Shown here piece after piece: positions 10,946-22,014 of a DNA stretch of 64,000 nucleotides (positions within the stretch are counted from its first letter, which is position 1; every line of letters starts with the position of its first letter). A program made the translations under genes and the position numbers. Under the pieces are notes generated by a model. That model was not told the DNA's origin, searched no databases, and saw only the letters and a list, made by a program, of their open reading frames with translations. This DNA comes from Coprinopsis marcescibilis (lineage: Eukaryota > Basidiomycota > Agaricomycetes > Agaricales > Psathyrellaceae), in assembly GCA_004369085.1 (NCBI GenBank), contig ML210168.1:186596-250595 (forward strand), read 5' to 3'.

Positions 10946-13900
10946 CTAACTCCTACCCCCAATCGACACCCGACTCGGCGTACTCGTCCTCGTATCTAAC
11001 CTCCTGATCTCTTTCTCAAACTTGGCCAACCCCGCAGGCTGCCCATTCGCACCCGCATCCAAATCCCTCGCACCATGTTTATCAAACAAATACGTCAACA
11101 GATTCTTCTTGTCGTCCGCCAATCCGTCCAGCAGCGCAAAGAGGTGTGTCTCGTCTCGAAGAACGAGCTGCGCGGCTATGATGCACGACGCTGCAGATTC
11201 ACGTACGATGAGCGACGATCGATCGTTCAGGGCCTAAAGGGACGCGCGGGGTAAGAGGTAAGAGAGGGTTCAACATCGGTCACTGAAGAAATGCGCACCA
11301 TGATGAGAGTAGACTTCAACCTCGGCAACTCTTCCTCCGCAATCTCAGCGGGCAACCGCAGGATGAACTTTCCAAGTGCAATCAACCCAAAGGCATATGT
11401 CGCACCCTTGCTCTCCGCCTCTGAGAACTCGGGATGCGGCTCCGCCTGGAAACCCTTCAAGCACGAATGGAAGGTGGTCAGACCATAGACGGGGTCGATC
11501 TTGCTGGTCAATGCGTCACGGATCGTGCTCGTCGCTTCGAGGACCTAACACATAAATGCGAGTCAGAGGACAATACGTGAGAACAACGCAAGGCAACTTA
11601 CATTGATCTTGTTACAATACCGCAGGTTGAGCAACAGCGAGAACAAATCAGCCTCCCTGTTCTCCACATATGGCCCTTGGTTCTCCAGCATTTCCCAAAT
11701 AACAATCAAGCCATATTCAAGCTCTTGCTCAGGCTGTGAGAGCACCACATCAGAAACATGAACATATACCCGAAACGCAGAAAGACTCACCCTCGTCGGC
11801 TCAAGGACTTTGGTCAGCGCACCCCAAAGCCTGTCAAACAGCCTATGCTTCTCCCAAATATCCGAATGCAGCGACCCCGGGAGTGGCTTCGCGCTAAGCG
11901 GCGTCGGACTCGCAGGAGACTTGCCGCCAGGACTCGACACCGGGGAAGCCGTCTCCGCAATACCATTCTCCACGCAAACCAAAGCAATCTTCTGCAGCAA
12001 CTCTTTCGAAACCTCTCCATTCTCTAGGGATTCCACCAGAGATTCGACCTCCTCCAGCCTCTCATCTTCGGTTTTGGTTTGCGATGGAGCAGCTTTGGCG
12101 AACACTAGCAACCGAAACGTTCAGCATAAAAAAACCAGCAAATACTGGAATCACTCACATGTCGTCCTCTTCAACCACCACCCAGTCTGATGCCTCTGTG
12201 CATTCAACACATCCAACAACGACGAGGTCCTCTTCGCATTCACCGGGCTATCCTTGAACATCGCAGCCTGCCTCAAAATCGCACTCGTCTTCGCATTCGG
12301 CGTGACAGGCGGGGCAGCACGGGAAGTAGCCACCAGCGGCACAGGCTTGGCCTTTAGCTGAACTTTGATGCTCCCATTTCCATCTCCAAGAGAATGCCTA
12401 CTCTTTCCTAGCGCAGTAGGCACAATCGGGATCTGCAAATCATCCTCGTCAACCAACTCTAGCAACCGCTCAGCAGCACTCTCCGCTTGCTCGGCCCTCG
12501 CCCTCAACGCATCCTCAACAACAACCTGGCCCGCTGGCGCAAGGGCCATATCCGACAACGATCCTGAAGAAAGCGCATTTGAAACGGAGGCGGTCGGTTT
12601 GGAACCATTGGATTTCGGTGAGAACGACAGGGCTTGCGATCTTGATGGTGTACCAGCAGAGAATTTGTCAAACGCAGCGGAGAAGGACATGAGGTTCACA
12701 GAGTGGTCGTCTTCGCTGTCTGTGTCGCCTTCTGGTATTGGCACGGTTTGGGCTAGAAGCATAGATTCGTCCCTGTAGTTCCCGTGAGATGGAAGCAGCA
12801 ACGACTGTCGTCCAGGTACAGGCACCGGCTCATTCTTCACGATACCCAAACCAGACGGCCGTCTTGGGGGAGATATCTGCCCAGCGGATGATGCCGGAGA
12901 GGCTGGGAGAGCGGTAGCCATTGCCTTGCGTAAGCTCGTTATGTTGGTCGAGGTCGTAGCGAGAGGAGATGAGGTACGGCGGCGAGTCGAGCTATGATCT
13001 GATAATGACGGCGAGTGCGCACGTTGACTCGAATTTTTAGACGAGGCTCGAGAACGACTGCCGGGAACCGCAGTCGAGCTAGCAGAGCGATTTGTGAGGG
13101 CTGGAGCACGAGGTTGATTAGTTGAGGGGGGAGAACCAGGCGACGAAACCGTTCGCAGAGGAGATGATGGTCGAGCATAACCTGTTGATTTGGGGGAAGT
13201 TGCACTTGGAGAAGTCGAGCGGCGCGTGGCAGGAGTATGAGATGACGATGAAGTAGCTTGGTGTCTCAATGATGGAGGAGCAGCTGCAATCGCTTTTGCT
13301 TTGGCGCGACTGGCAGCAATGGCGGCAGCAATACTCGACTTTTTCGCAGGTTGGGGCGTTGCTGTCGATGTTCCGTTCTTTACCGAAGTGTCAGGGCAGG
13401 CCCTCTCCAGTTGCTTGCGCGCGGTAGCATCCAATGCATTCAGGATGACTGAAGCGTTTTCTTCCCAGACAGAATGGAAACGCCAAAACAAAGTCCTGGC
13501 TGTCTCTCGTACCGCTGGGTTTGGATCGCCCAATGCCTTTTTAATGGTTTTGTCCAAAATCTCGAGGCCACCCGAGGACTCTATGTTGCTTTTTGAACGC
13601 TGTCCGTGAACTTCGATGTATTTGGTGACGTGGCCAATAGCAAAAATTCTTGCTTGCACTGTCTTGTCTTGCATCGTTGTCCAAAGTAGATTGAAAACGA
13701 GTCTTGGTGGTGCAGAAGTGTGCAAGATGATGTCGGTGACAACAATCTGGGATTGTTGCGCTGTAATCTTTTTAGTGAAACCAGCCATCTTGAGGAGGTT
13801 GGTGAGAAGAAGCTCGCAATAAGGGTCAAGTGCGGTCCCGAGGAGAGTCGCCATCTCAGAATATAATAAGCACGTGTTCATGGACACCGTCGTTCGAAGA

Positions 13901-15528
13901 CTGGCTAACTATATAGATAGGACACAGTCAGAAACAAGGTTTGAAAATTCAGAAGTTCAGAGCGCTTACAGTCTTCAAGCTCCATTGCATGAACCCTTCT
14001 TTCAAGCACGCGAAAAAGGTGTCTGGATACCTTATGTGTGCTTCTCCTTTGAGCATTCCACGCACACGTTGAACTGCGCCATCTCTTGCGCTCCAGTTGT
14101 GCTCGGTTTCTTTTCCCTTGTAGTGCGTGAGCAAAGAGAAGCCCGAAAGAAAGGTTTATGACATACTTCGAAAGACGGGCCCATGGCTGAAAACTCGGTC
14201 TCCATGTCACGGGCGGAAGCGATCTAAAAAAAAGAAATCAGACACAAAACCCAAGCAGCACGGTCCATGACATACATAGACGGCACGGACATCTGCATTC
14301 TCAGACGTTGGCGTTGGAGGGGGAGGAGGGGAAGATACAGCAGCGCCTCTGCTCGCAGGGCGCGCGGCGTCCTTCAAATTCGAAACGCTTGTAGACTTGG
14401 AAAGACCATTTTGACTTGGTAGTCGGGATCTGCTACCACCGGCAAGCCGCAGACTTGGCGGGACGTACTCCTTTGGCTTTGACGTGTTGTCCCCATTCTC
14501 TGACCCATCAACACTCTGCGTGCCACTGGCCGTCCCCGCTGAAAGCAATTTAGAAAGTACACCATCGACGATGGTTTTCCGTACGTTCTTTTTCGTCAGC
14601 TCCTTCTTGAGGTCAGCTCGGGCCGCATCCGAAACGCCATGGCCAGAGAACAGTTCCACCACGGATGTCCGTGCACAATCTCGCACATGAGAGTCGGTAT
14701 CCTCTAAGCAGTCAACCAGGAGCGATAGGTAAGGTCGCATGGGGAATTGATAACACGAACGCCTAATGTGCACCAGTGTAAGGATAGACTAAACAATCAA
14801 GACGACGTCAATGAATACTGTCAGGTTAAAGATATGAATTACAACCCACTTGTTCTCGAATCTTCCAAACCTTGCTCGCTAGACCCGCCTCCTTCAAATA
14901 CCGTTCAAAAATCATCAGAGGGGTCTCTGCACCCTTTCCAGACTTCGAGGCCATCACACTGGCACCGCCGGCGCGGAAGGCGTAGCCACCTAGAATCACC
15001 AAAGCCTCCCGGGCTTTCGCTTGAGGTCTCTCTTTATCACCCAACCGATCTATGATCCCTCCTGGCGGTAGGAACGATGTCAGGACATAGCGCAGAGTTG
15101 CGCTATCAACGATACCCGACGACGTGGTTGAGCTGGTGGAAGCCGTTGGCCCAGATTGTGAAAGCTGGCTTTGACCGGCATTGCGCGTAATAAGCAGTGG
15201 TAGAAGAGGAGGGACAGCGTAGAGGGTGGCACTGGTAAGGTGCTGGTTGGATATACGAAGGCACGCCTTGAAAGCACTGATAACCGCTTCGGAATCGGTG
15301 ACCTGTGTGTTGTACAGTTGAGTTTCCAAGATTGCGTAGTCACCAGCTCATCGACTTGTACCTCAGTTCCGTTCTCGAATTCTGACTGCAGCTTTGCAAG
15401 GGCATCGACCTTTACATCGACGTCTGTGGCAAATTTGAGAGGTTGCCAGTGGATATGAAGGGGCAATTCCTACCGTTGCTCTTGAGCTGCGCGATGAGCT
15501 TGTCCAAACGCGATTCTTCCGACGACAT
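10946..15528 (-). CDS. CLASP family microtubule protein (Stu1/Cls1 type)
   Basis: Microtubule plus-end and spindle protein that promotes rescue and stabilises spindle midzone microtubules. The start is the ATG at 15526-15528 (MSSEESRLDKLIAQLK). An N-terminal TOG-like HEAT domain follows (WQPLKFATDVDVKVDALAKLQ; TLRYVLTSFLPPGGIIDRLG). Next comes the CLASP_N TOG2 domain, including RDCARTSVVELFSGHG and RARIFAIGHVTKYIEVHGQ, with ALGDPNPAVRETARTLFWRF. Then a long Ser/Pro/Arg-rich linker (about 12950-13350), which in this family binds microtubules and is a Cdk/GSK3 target. The C-terminal TOG region includes GLTTFHSCLKGF, GKFILRLPAEIAEEELP and LNDRSSLIVRESAASCIIA. Multiple introns; length is about 1,300-1,400 residues, normal for the family. 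No odd features seen. Confidence 0.88.
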
Positions 15529-15968
15529 GGCGACAAAGACTGACGACGTGTACCCTTCAAATCAGCGAACGCTGGTAGTTGAGACGAAGGGAGTTCCGTC
15601 TATCGGGAAAGACTGGCCAGCGGGTGATGCTTAACTGAACAGAGGAGATCAAGGAAGCGAAGCAAACACAGTTGTCAGTCACAGATTGACGCGCTAGTGC
15701 CAAGACATCACTGTTCACAAATCTCAGGCTCAATATGATCTCGGACACATGGATGACCTCAGTTGACTCTCTGGAGCCACAGTAACGAAATCACCAACAC
15801 AATGTGGGCCCCTTTTGACACACGATTGATTTGATTGAAATTTAGATTTATTTCTTGAAGACATTGGTCGTGGATGGTAGATGTTGAACTCGTCATATCT
15901 CGAAACCCTTCGCCCAGCTAATTTCGGCCCACTGGTTCTCATGGCAGGCCGGAGCATGGAGTATGCTC
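15529..15968. other. Promoter region of the CLASP gene
   Basis: Spacer between two minus-strand genes, presumably the 5' region of CLASP and the 3' UTR of the SelW-like gene. No open frame with protein-like content is visible. Confidence 0.45.
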
Positions 15969-16582
15969 TCATTTGGCATCAGAGTGCCCGAGACTTGTTC
16001 CAGGAGAGATATGATCTCGGATTCGCTGTTTCTGCAAAACGCGAGAGTGTAAGATATTCCAAAGCCAATGTATAAGGTTCCAGGGCAGTCAGTCGGCTCA
16101 CAAGCACTTTGAGTTCGGGGAAACCTCCCTCGACCTTGCGATCCCAGACAAGAATAGGCTCCGCCTCCTTGTTCTTGGAAAGCCAAACACGGAAGCGACC
16201 AGATGTATCGTCGGTATTCCTGGGTAGAAGGCTGATGCACCCAATCTTCGGCGGAGGGAACGTTAGAAAAAGCTCAGTCTGGACCCAGGTTGCACGATGA
16301 AGCCTGAAAGAGTATTAGGATAAGGCCATTTCATTGAACAGAACCCCATCGTAATGAACACATAGATTACACACCAACGACACTAGGATTACAGTTGCCA
16401 CTCAGTCCGACTGAGCTAGATAGATTTCATGGGACACGTACTCTGTCACAGAACTCGATGGTCACTGTTGGACAAGAGAGGGGTTCGGGAAATCTGAATG
16501 TCGATGGATCCAGTGGGTCGTGAGGATGCTGGGAGGCCTCGACAGTGGTTTCCCCGTCAATGGAGCACGCAAGAGCTGACAT
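15969..16582 (-). CDS. SelW/SelT/SelH-type Rdx protein, Cys form
   Basis: Small thioredoxin-like protein of the SelW-related (Rdx) family, probably a cytosolic thiol redox factor. Four exons: 16442-16582, 16375-16382, 16102-16303 and 15969-16031. The 8-nt second exon (TGTCGTTG) supplies the second half of the CxxC active site. The joined sequence is CPTVTIEFCDRCRWLHRATW, the family motif with cysteine where animal SelW has selenocysteine. Later signatures are LVWDRKVEGGFPELKVL and KQRIRDHISPGTSLGHSDAK, the latter at the C-terminus. All introns are GT-AG with the correct phase. Without the microexon the frame fails and the redox motif is lost, so the site supports the model strongly. Length is about 137 residues; the N-terminal 38 or so precede the fold. 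It is head-to-head with the Pch2 gene. Confidence 0.88.
16375..16382 (-). other. 8-nt microexon of the SelW-like gene
   Basis: Bounded by ...cctag on its 5' side and gtgtgt on its 3' side. It encodes Cys-Arg and the first two bases of the Trp codon of the CxxCxW motif. Confidence 0.8.
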
Positions 16583-16845
16583 CGGACAGTAAGTGAATCT
16601 TTGTAAACAAAGGCTGCTGGCGGAACCCTTGTTAATGACTTGAGAGGAGAGAACAGCTTAAAATCTGCGGTTTAGCAGCAAGGGAAAACGTGATCCCCGC
16701 TTGCAAACACGTAAGCCCCTTTTTATTTACGCGTTGTTTGTCTTCACCTTCAATTGAGCCGGCGCGATCAGCCTCGCGTTTTTGGCGCTGCACGCACATC
16801 TTACTTCGTTCCCCAACGTACCGACGCACACCACCACACCAAGCG

Positions 16846-18657
16846 ATGGGGTCCCTGGGTAATTTGGAAGGAAACACAATAGCGGCGGGCGAACGATCTA
16901 CGTCGAACGTTGGGGTGTGGCCAGTACACGGTGGGTAAAGCTCCTCTACCTGTAAATTAGTCCGAGGTGACGTCCATGTCTTGATGTCCTTTCATCGCAG
17001 TCGAAGTACGGCTTCAACCCAGGACAGCAACGCGGTTTGACACAATAAGAGGCTACGTGCAGAAGTATCTGCTGTCTCTGGACAGAATCGGCATTCCATC
17101 CAAGCTATCTGGCTGGCAAGATGTCCCAGAACTGGCCTCTTCCGTCGAACAAATAGCCATATGTGAGGCCAGATGTCCTTCGACATCGCTAAGCATCCAA
17201 GAAACTCTGCCACAGATCCACGTCTACCAGCCGCTAGACAGTGGATCGTTTGACGAATTCTCAAATAGCTCGGGAGGGGAGGACGATGACGGTACGATGG
17301 CCGCCACTGTTTGTGAACTACCGAACAAGAACTGGGAGGGTCTCTGGGATTCTTTGATTTACTCTGGCGACGTCAAGATGAAACTACTGGACTACATCCA
17401 CGCGACATTTATCTTGAGTGATGTGAACGTCGATTGTGAGCTCCTCACCTTCTCCCACTCTCCGCCTTTTCTAAAGATACACTAGATAACCTTGTGTCCT
17501 GGAATCGGGTCGTCCTTCTACACGGTCCCCCGGGTACTGGAAAAACCTCTTTGTGTCGTGCACTGGCCCAGAAGTTATCGATACGCCTCTCGCACCGGTA
17601 AACAATTTACAATACCATACCTCGTCCTCGAATTTAAATGCAGCATACAGGTACTCCCATGCTCGCTTGCTCGAAATCAACTCCCATTCTCTATTCTCCA
17701 AGTGGTTCTCAGAATCGGGGAAACTGGTCCAAAGACTCTTCAACAGCATAACGGAGCTCATCGAAGAAGAGGACGCCTTTGTAGTTGTCTTGATCGATGA
17801 AGTCGAATCGCTGACGGCTGCCCGAGCTGGTGCAATGGCGGGTACAGAACCTTCTGACGGCCTGAGGGTAAGCCATAGCATGCACTGAAAGTCCCATGCT
17901 GAAATGTCAAGGCACCTACAGGTCGTAAATGCGTTACTTACGCAACTCGATAAACTCAAGCATCGCAAAAACGTACTTGTCATGTCAACAAGCAACCTAG
18001 TTGACGCAATTGGTATATCTTCTCGGTTTCCTTATGACGCCCTCTCACAAAATTCGATAGACACCGCATTTATGGACCGTGCCGATATCGTGCAGTACAT
18101 AGATCTTCCGCCCAAAGAAGCGGTATACGAGATCCTTCGTAGCTGCATTGCAGAAGTGATGTCGAAGGGCTTGATTGCCCCACTGGTGAGTGGAACTCTT
18201 GTAGATGGGTAATTAAAGTAAAACTCTCAATCAATCGACTGTTAGTCGCTGCCAACAATCCCTCAAGTGCAACTGTATGAGATGGTGATAACCAAGCCCC
18301 AACCAACCACAGACAGTTCTTCAAGCTCTGATCCTAACGAACGGTCGAAACACGTCGGCCTGAAGCTACTCAGTCTAGCTTCCAAGTGCCAGGTATGACA
18401 TTTCCCGTAAGCCAACCTACTGCTAGCCTCATCCGTTATTGCATCAGGGACTGGGAATGTCTGGACGTGCACTTCGACGTCTTCCGGTTCTTGCGCTTGC
18501 ACGATCAATAGGTTTCCAAACATTGCCATCCACAGTGGCGACGAAGCCAGGAACCCCAATGTCGCAAATAAGCATAAATGACATTGAGCCATGGATATCC
18601 GCGATGGAAACCATCGTCGATGAACAAGCAAATGAGGCTCGTCGGCACGAGAAGTGA
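16846..18657 (+). CDS. PCH2: AAA+ ATPase Pch2/TRIP13
   Basis: AAA+ remodeller of HORMA proteins, used in the meiotic recombination checkpoint and, in animals, the spindle checkpoint. Exon 1 ([18 protein letters not shown]) joins across an intron at about 16930-17000 to VEVRLQP. Walker A is [18 protein letters not shown], disrupted by introns on either side. Walker B is [11 protein letters not shown], with the Pch2-typical LIDEVESL. A sensor-1 segment reads [11 protein letters not shown], followed by the split [17 protein letters not shown] and the lid region [17 protein letters not shown]. It ends RRHEK at 18657. At least seven introns; about 500 residues, a little longer than human TRIP13 because of an acidic SSGGEDDDG insertion and a Ser-rich stretch near the C-terminus. 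Confidence 0.9.
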
Positions 18658-19002
18658 ACGCTCCTAGGATTTGTGACTTGCTTTGAACAATGAGAAGCGT
18701 TTGGTTCGTAGTCTGGCCGCACGCTTGCCTCAACCCGGAAACGTATTGTGGACCCCCAGATCCACAATCAGAAGAGAGCCCTTAAGCCTGAATGGTTGCA
18801 GAGGTTTACAAGTCTTTATTTTATAGTCTAGTACTGGTAGCGTTCATCGACAGTGATTGGGGGGAGAGAGATAGCAAAATGGCATCTAGCGTGTGCACCA
18901 GAACTGATTGCTGGCGAGAGCTGAAATGGTTCGTAAGAAAGAAAAAAAACGACAAGACAAAATTGCTATACTCACAGCAAGATTCCCCGCCCATTTCCAT
19001 CG
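18658..19002. other. Convergent 3' flank
   Basis: Tail-to-tail spacer between Pch2 and the PPR-like gene. An A-rich run (near 18940-18955) is the only visible feature; on the plus strand it may belong to the 3' UTR of Pch2. Confidence 0.4.
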
Positions 19003-21084
19003 TTATGATGGTGCGGGCGGGGGGTTTGACAACTGTGAGGGGCCGACTAGTCCAGCAAACGACGTCGAGTAAAATCTCCTGCCTCCCATTCGCCAACGTC
19101 CCATCGTTTTCTGATATCTGACTTCCGTCCAGGTCTGAGCGGACTTTTCTTCATTCCCTGGCAATTTCGATTCACGTGGACGTGGCCTGAACCCAACCGC
19201 AGTTTTCCAATCATCCTTGGAAACAACCTCGCGACGATCAACTTCGCTCAAGTAAATATCTTTGCCCTCCCATACCCGACGTCCCAATCGCTCCTTGACA
19301 CGCTGTGTCGTACGACCCAGTAAGTCACGGAGATGGTCTGAAAACTGTGTAAGCTCTTCAACATCTCTCCGCAATATTTGGATATGAAGGTTGAGATCTA
19401 ATGGTTTTCTGGTGGCAGGGGCTGGAGGCGCAGAAGAGTCTACGTCGAGTTCCAGCGGAGATTTGTGCTGCCGACGAGGAATTATAATATCTTCTTCCAC
19501 AGCTTCTACCTCTTCCCTAGCAATTTCTCTGGCCCTCTTCCTGATCCCGACATAAAAGTCCAAATCCGTTTTCTTCCTCTTAATGATTTTAGGCATTTTG
19601 GAGGAAAGCCATCGCATTAATCCCAGATTTTTATCCCGGTTGGCCTGCCCCAAGATGGGCATTACGAGTCCACGGTTGAGGGAGAAACTTGGTGATTCGA
19701 AATGCCTCGCAAGAACCTCCTTGTCTGAGTTTTTGAGGAAAAGGACGTGATATCGAAGACGGGTTTGCATTCTGGAGTTGATCTGCTTCTCCAAGTCCAT
19801 CGCCTCGTTGAGGTAATGTCGTGCAAAGGTTGCGTGGTCCGCTTGACAGACATGGCGCAGGAGTGTGATATACGTCGTTGTGTTCGGGGTTGCGGAAGGG
19901 GGGTTATAGGTGGGCGATGGATTGGAGATGGCGCCAGCATCCTCTTCGTCTTCCTCGAACGAAGAGAAGAAGTGGTCTTGTGCATGGGGAAGGGGCTGTG
20001 TGAGGACCTCGAACGCTTGCACCATTTTAGAAATGTTGCCCATGCGTCCGAGGACGTCGAGAGTCGTATTGAGTGATGCGGTGGAAAATGGCAACGGAAG
20101 GCCTGTTGTCTTGGCCTCATTCAGGATTTCAGGTTGTTCCAGCATTTCCAGTGGAGGTTTGTCTGGGTAACTGAGGTCGATACCGTATGCCCATCGAATG
20201 AGACCCTCAAGACTCTCCATGTCGAGGTTCTCCTTCAATATGCGAAAGGCCAGATCCATGTTGACAGACGTCAATGGAATATCGAGCCGGCGCATATCGG
20301 CAAGCAAGTCCGAAAACCATCGACGCGCCTGGTCTGTCAAGGGATCTCTCTCCTTCTTGTACATGGGAAGCGTCAGTCGATGTGCTAGGGCTTGAAAGCA
20401 CAATCCGATTGTCTTTGGCGATGGTATACGACCCATCCGGAGGAGTTCGCGGTAGACGTGTCGGGAGCCAAGGAAATAACCGACGGCAGCAAACTGCGAA
20501 AGTACGTAGTTGTAATCATCGAGAGTTGGGATGTGTCCAGATGCACGAATGTTCCTAATAACCACCTGAAGTCGTCCCTCGTTGGCGTGCGTGCCAATTG
20601 GGAAATCTCCTTTGGCCAGCTGGCCTATATCAGCAACCCGCATTGCCTGGCCGGGCGGGGTGCACTTCCGCAATACTTCTTGGTGGATTTCCAGGGGTAG
20701 CTTTTGGTATCCGGCGCTGTTCATCAAGCTGATATAGGCGTTCCACACCTCCGCCGGACTTCCTGAGAAATTAGCATAATGGGGTAGTTTCTGAGCAGTG
20801 GATTTCGGTGTGACATAGGTTGATGACGAGGTCGCTGAGTTACTTGACGGTCTGGCGTCTGTTAGCGGTGTGGGCGCGGTGGAATTACGTGGAGCGAGCC
20901 ATATAGAGTCGGTGGTCGCAGCTAAGGAAGTGACAGTCCTGCGTCGGGTCTGGGAGGCGAGAGCATTAGCAATTGCCCTGCCTGGCATTGCGTCGGGAGG
21001 CCTCAACACGGTTCCAAAAACACGGTGACCTGTGAGCAAAATTCGGATCATGTGACACCCGCTTTTTGTTTGCATCCAAAGCAT
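19003..21084 (-). CDS. Mitochondrial pentatricopeptide-like protein
   Basis: Single uninterrupted frame of up to 693 codons, unusual in this intron-rich window. The N-terminal region is Arg/Ser/Thr-rich and basic, consistent with mitochondrial import. In-frame ATGs at 21084, 21051 and 20988 are all possible; the last (MPGRAIANALASQTRRRT) looks most like a presequence. Helical repeats of PPR type follow: TLDDYNYVLSQFAAVGYFLG, SRHVYRELLRMGRIPSPKTI, LNTTLDVLGRMGNISKMVQA and TTTYITLLRHVCQADHATFA. The C-terminus is charged and may form a coiled coil (VEELTQFSDHLRDLLGR). Fungal proteins of this kind act in mitochondrial mRNA maturation or translation; the specific target cannot be told from sequence. 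Confidence 0.7.
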   Translation of the reverse strand: MLWMQTKSGCHMIRILLTGHRVFGTVLRPPDAMPGRAIANALASQTRRRTVTSLAATTDSIWLAPRNSTAPTPLTDARPSSNSATSSSTYVTPKSTAQKLPHYANFSGSPAEVWNAYISLMNSAGYQKLPLEIHQEVLRKCTPPGQAMRVADIGQLAKGDFPIGTHANEGRLQVVIRNIRASGHIPTLDDYNYVLSQFAAVGYFLGSRHVYRELLRMGRIPSPKTIGLCFQALAHRLTLPMYKKERDPLTDQARRWFSDLLADMRRLDIPLTSVNMDLAFRILKENLDMESLEGLIRWAYGIDLSYPDKPPLEMLEQPEILNEAKTTGLPLPFSTASLNTTLDVLGRMGNISKMVQAFEVLTQPLPHAQDHFFSSFEEDEEDAGAISNPSPTYNPPSATPNTTTYITLLRHVCQADHATFARHYLNEAMDLEKQINSRMQTRLRYHVLFLKNSDKEVLARHFESPSFSLNRGLVMPILGQANRDKNLGLMRWLSSKMPKIIKRKKTDLDFYVGIRKRAREIAREEVEAVEEDIIIPRRQHKSPLELDVDSSAPPAPATRKPLDLNLHIQILRRDVEELTQFSDHLRDLLGRTTQRVKERLGRRVWEGKDIYLSEVDRREVVSKDDWKTAVGFRPRPRESKLPGNEEKSAQTWTEVRYQKTMGRWRMGGRRFYSTSFAGLVGPSQLSNPPPAPS

Positions 21085-21398
21085 CAGCCAAGCATTTAAC
21101 CTCGCGAAGCGCCCGCGAAATGATTCATCTCAACTCAGAAATGTTATGGATGCGCCTCTGCATTGGTAGTAGTTGTTATATGACTGGAGTAACTATGACT
21201 GTTGATATGTACCCAAATTTCGAAATTTGACACGAACAAAAGGCCTCTCAAGTAGCATGTTTCAGAGATTCAAGTCATGCTCAACAAGGCGGCTCCGATT
21301 TGCAATCATATAGAGACGAGTTTATGTGGCTCTTGAATGCAATAGAGGTCCGGTGTTACAGTGTCCTGGCTGTGTTGTACATTGGGTTGTGTTGTGGT
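21085..21398. other. Spacer between PPR-like and SmG genes
   Basis: About 310 bp between two minus-strand genes, holding the promoter of the PPR-like gene and the 3' UTR of SmG. No coding or repeat signal. Confidence 0.45.
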
Positions 21399-21738
21399 TC
21401 ATGATCGTATAGCTTCCAAGGTTTCCATCGATGTGACACTGTTTCCTCTGATGACCTGAAAAGAAGGGTTAGCCAAGGTCAACATGGGACATTTCAACCA
21501 CATACAACGGTCCCAATAGGATGCTTCTGACCAGGTGTAGTCTCCTCCAAGGCATCATCGATTACCAGGTTCAAGAAGAGGTCGTAACCGCGCAAAATAC
21601 CGCTGACCTTGCGGCCTCCCTGTAAATGGACAAAGAGCTTTTTGTCCATAAACTGCACCAGGCGTCAGATGATTTTCTAGAGTATAAAGACAATCAAGGA
21701 CGTACCTTTTTCAGTTCGGGTTGAGATGCCTTGGACAT
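21399..21738 (-). CDS. SMX2: Small nuclear ribonucleoprotein G (SmG)
   Basis: Core Sm protein of the spliceosomal heptameric ring that binds U1, U2, U4 and U5 snRNAs. Three exons of 33, 147 and 57 nt (21706-21738, 21506-21652, 21399-21455) give 78 residues, the usual length. The Sm1 motif is [20 protein letters not shown] followed by LFLNLVIDD; the Sm2 motif is [14 protein letters not shown]. The start [11 protein letters not shown] matches SmG homologues. All introns are GT-AG and the junctions fall at phase 0. It is divergent from the RGG-box gene with a spacer of about 275 bp. Confidence 0.94.
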
Positions 21739-22014
21739 GATGGTTGTACTGAAGGAAACAGTTGAGGTGAAAGAGGCAACTTGCGATCAACGAAAGCGTA
21801 TGCCGGTTTTGGAGAATTCTGATCGCATTCCCTGCTTGCACTACAATACCAACGTTTCACTTGACAACGACCAACACATTAAATACGGTCACTGGAGGAT
21901 ATAGGGCATTTAAACCTGGTTTTCGAATCTCCTATCCAAGTGAGTGACAAAAGTCTTTCGAATTTCCTGCTATTCACACTCAGGCACACACAGTAGCAAT
22001 TGCCAACTCATATA

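Noticed and set aside
16360..16430. tRNA-Tyr-like sequence (TAGCTCAGTCGG..., CTGTAAT loop) on the minus strand inside the SelW-like gene
   Set aside because: The acceptor and T stems do not pair and the B box is poor. The most tRNA-like part overlaps the 8-nt microexon, which explains its conservation better.
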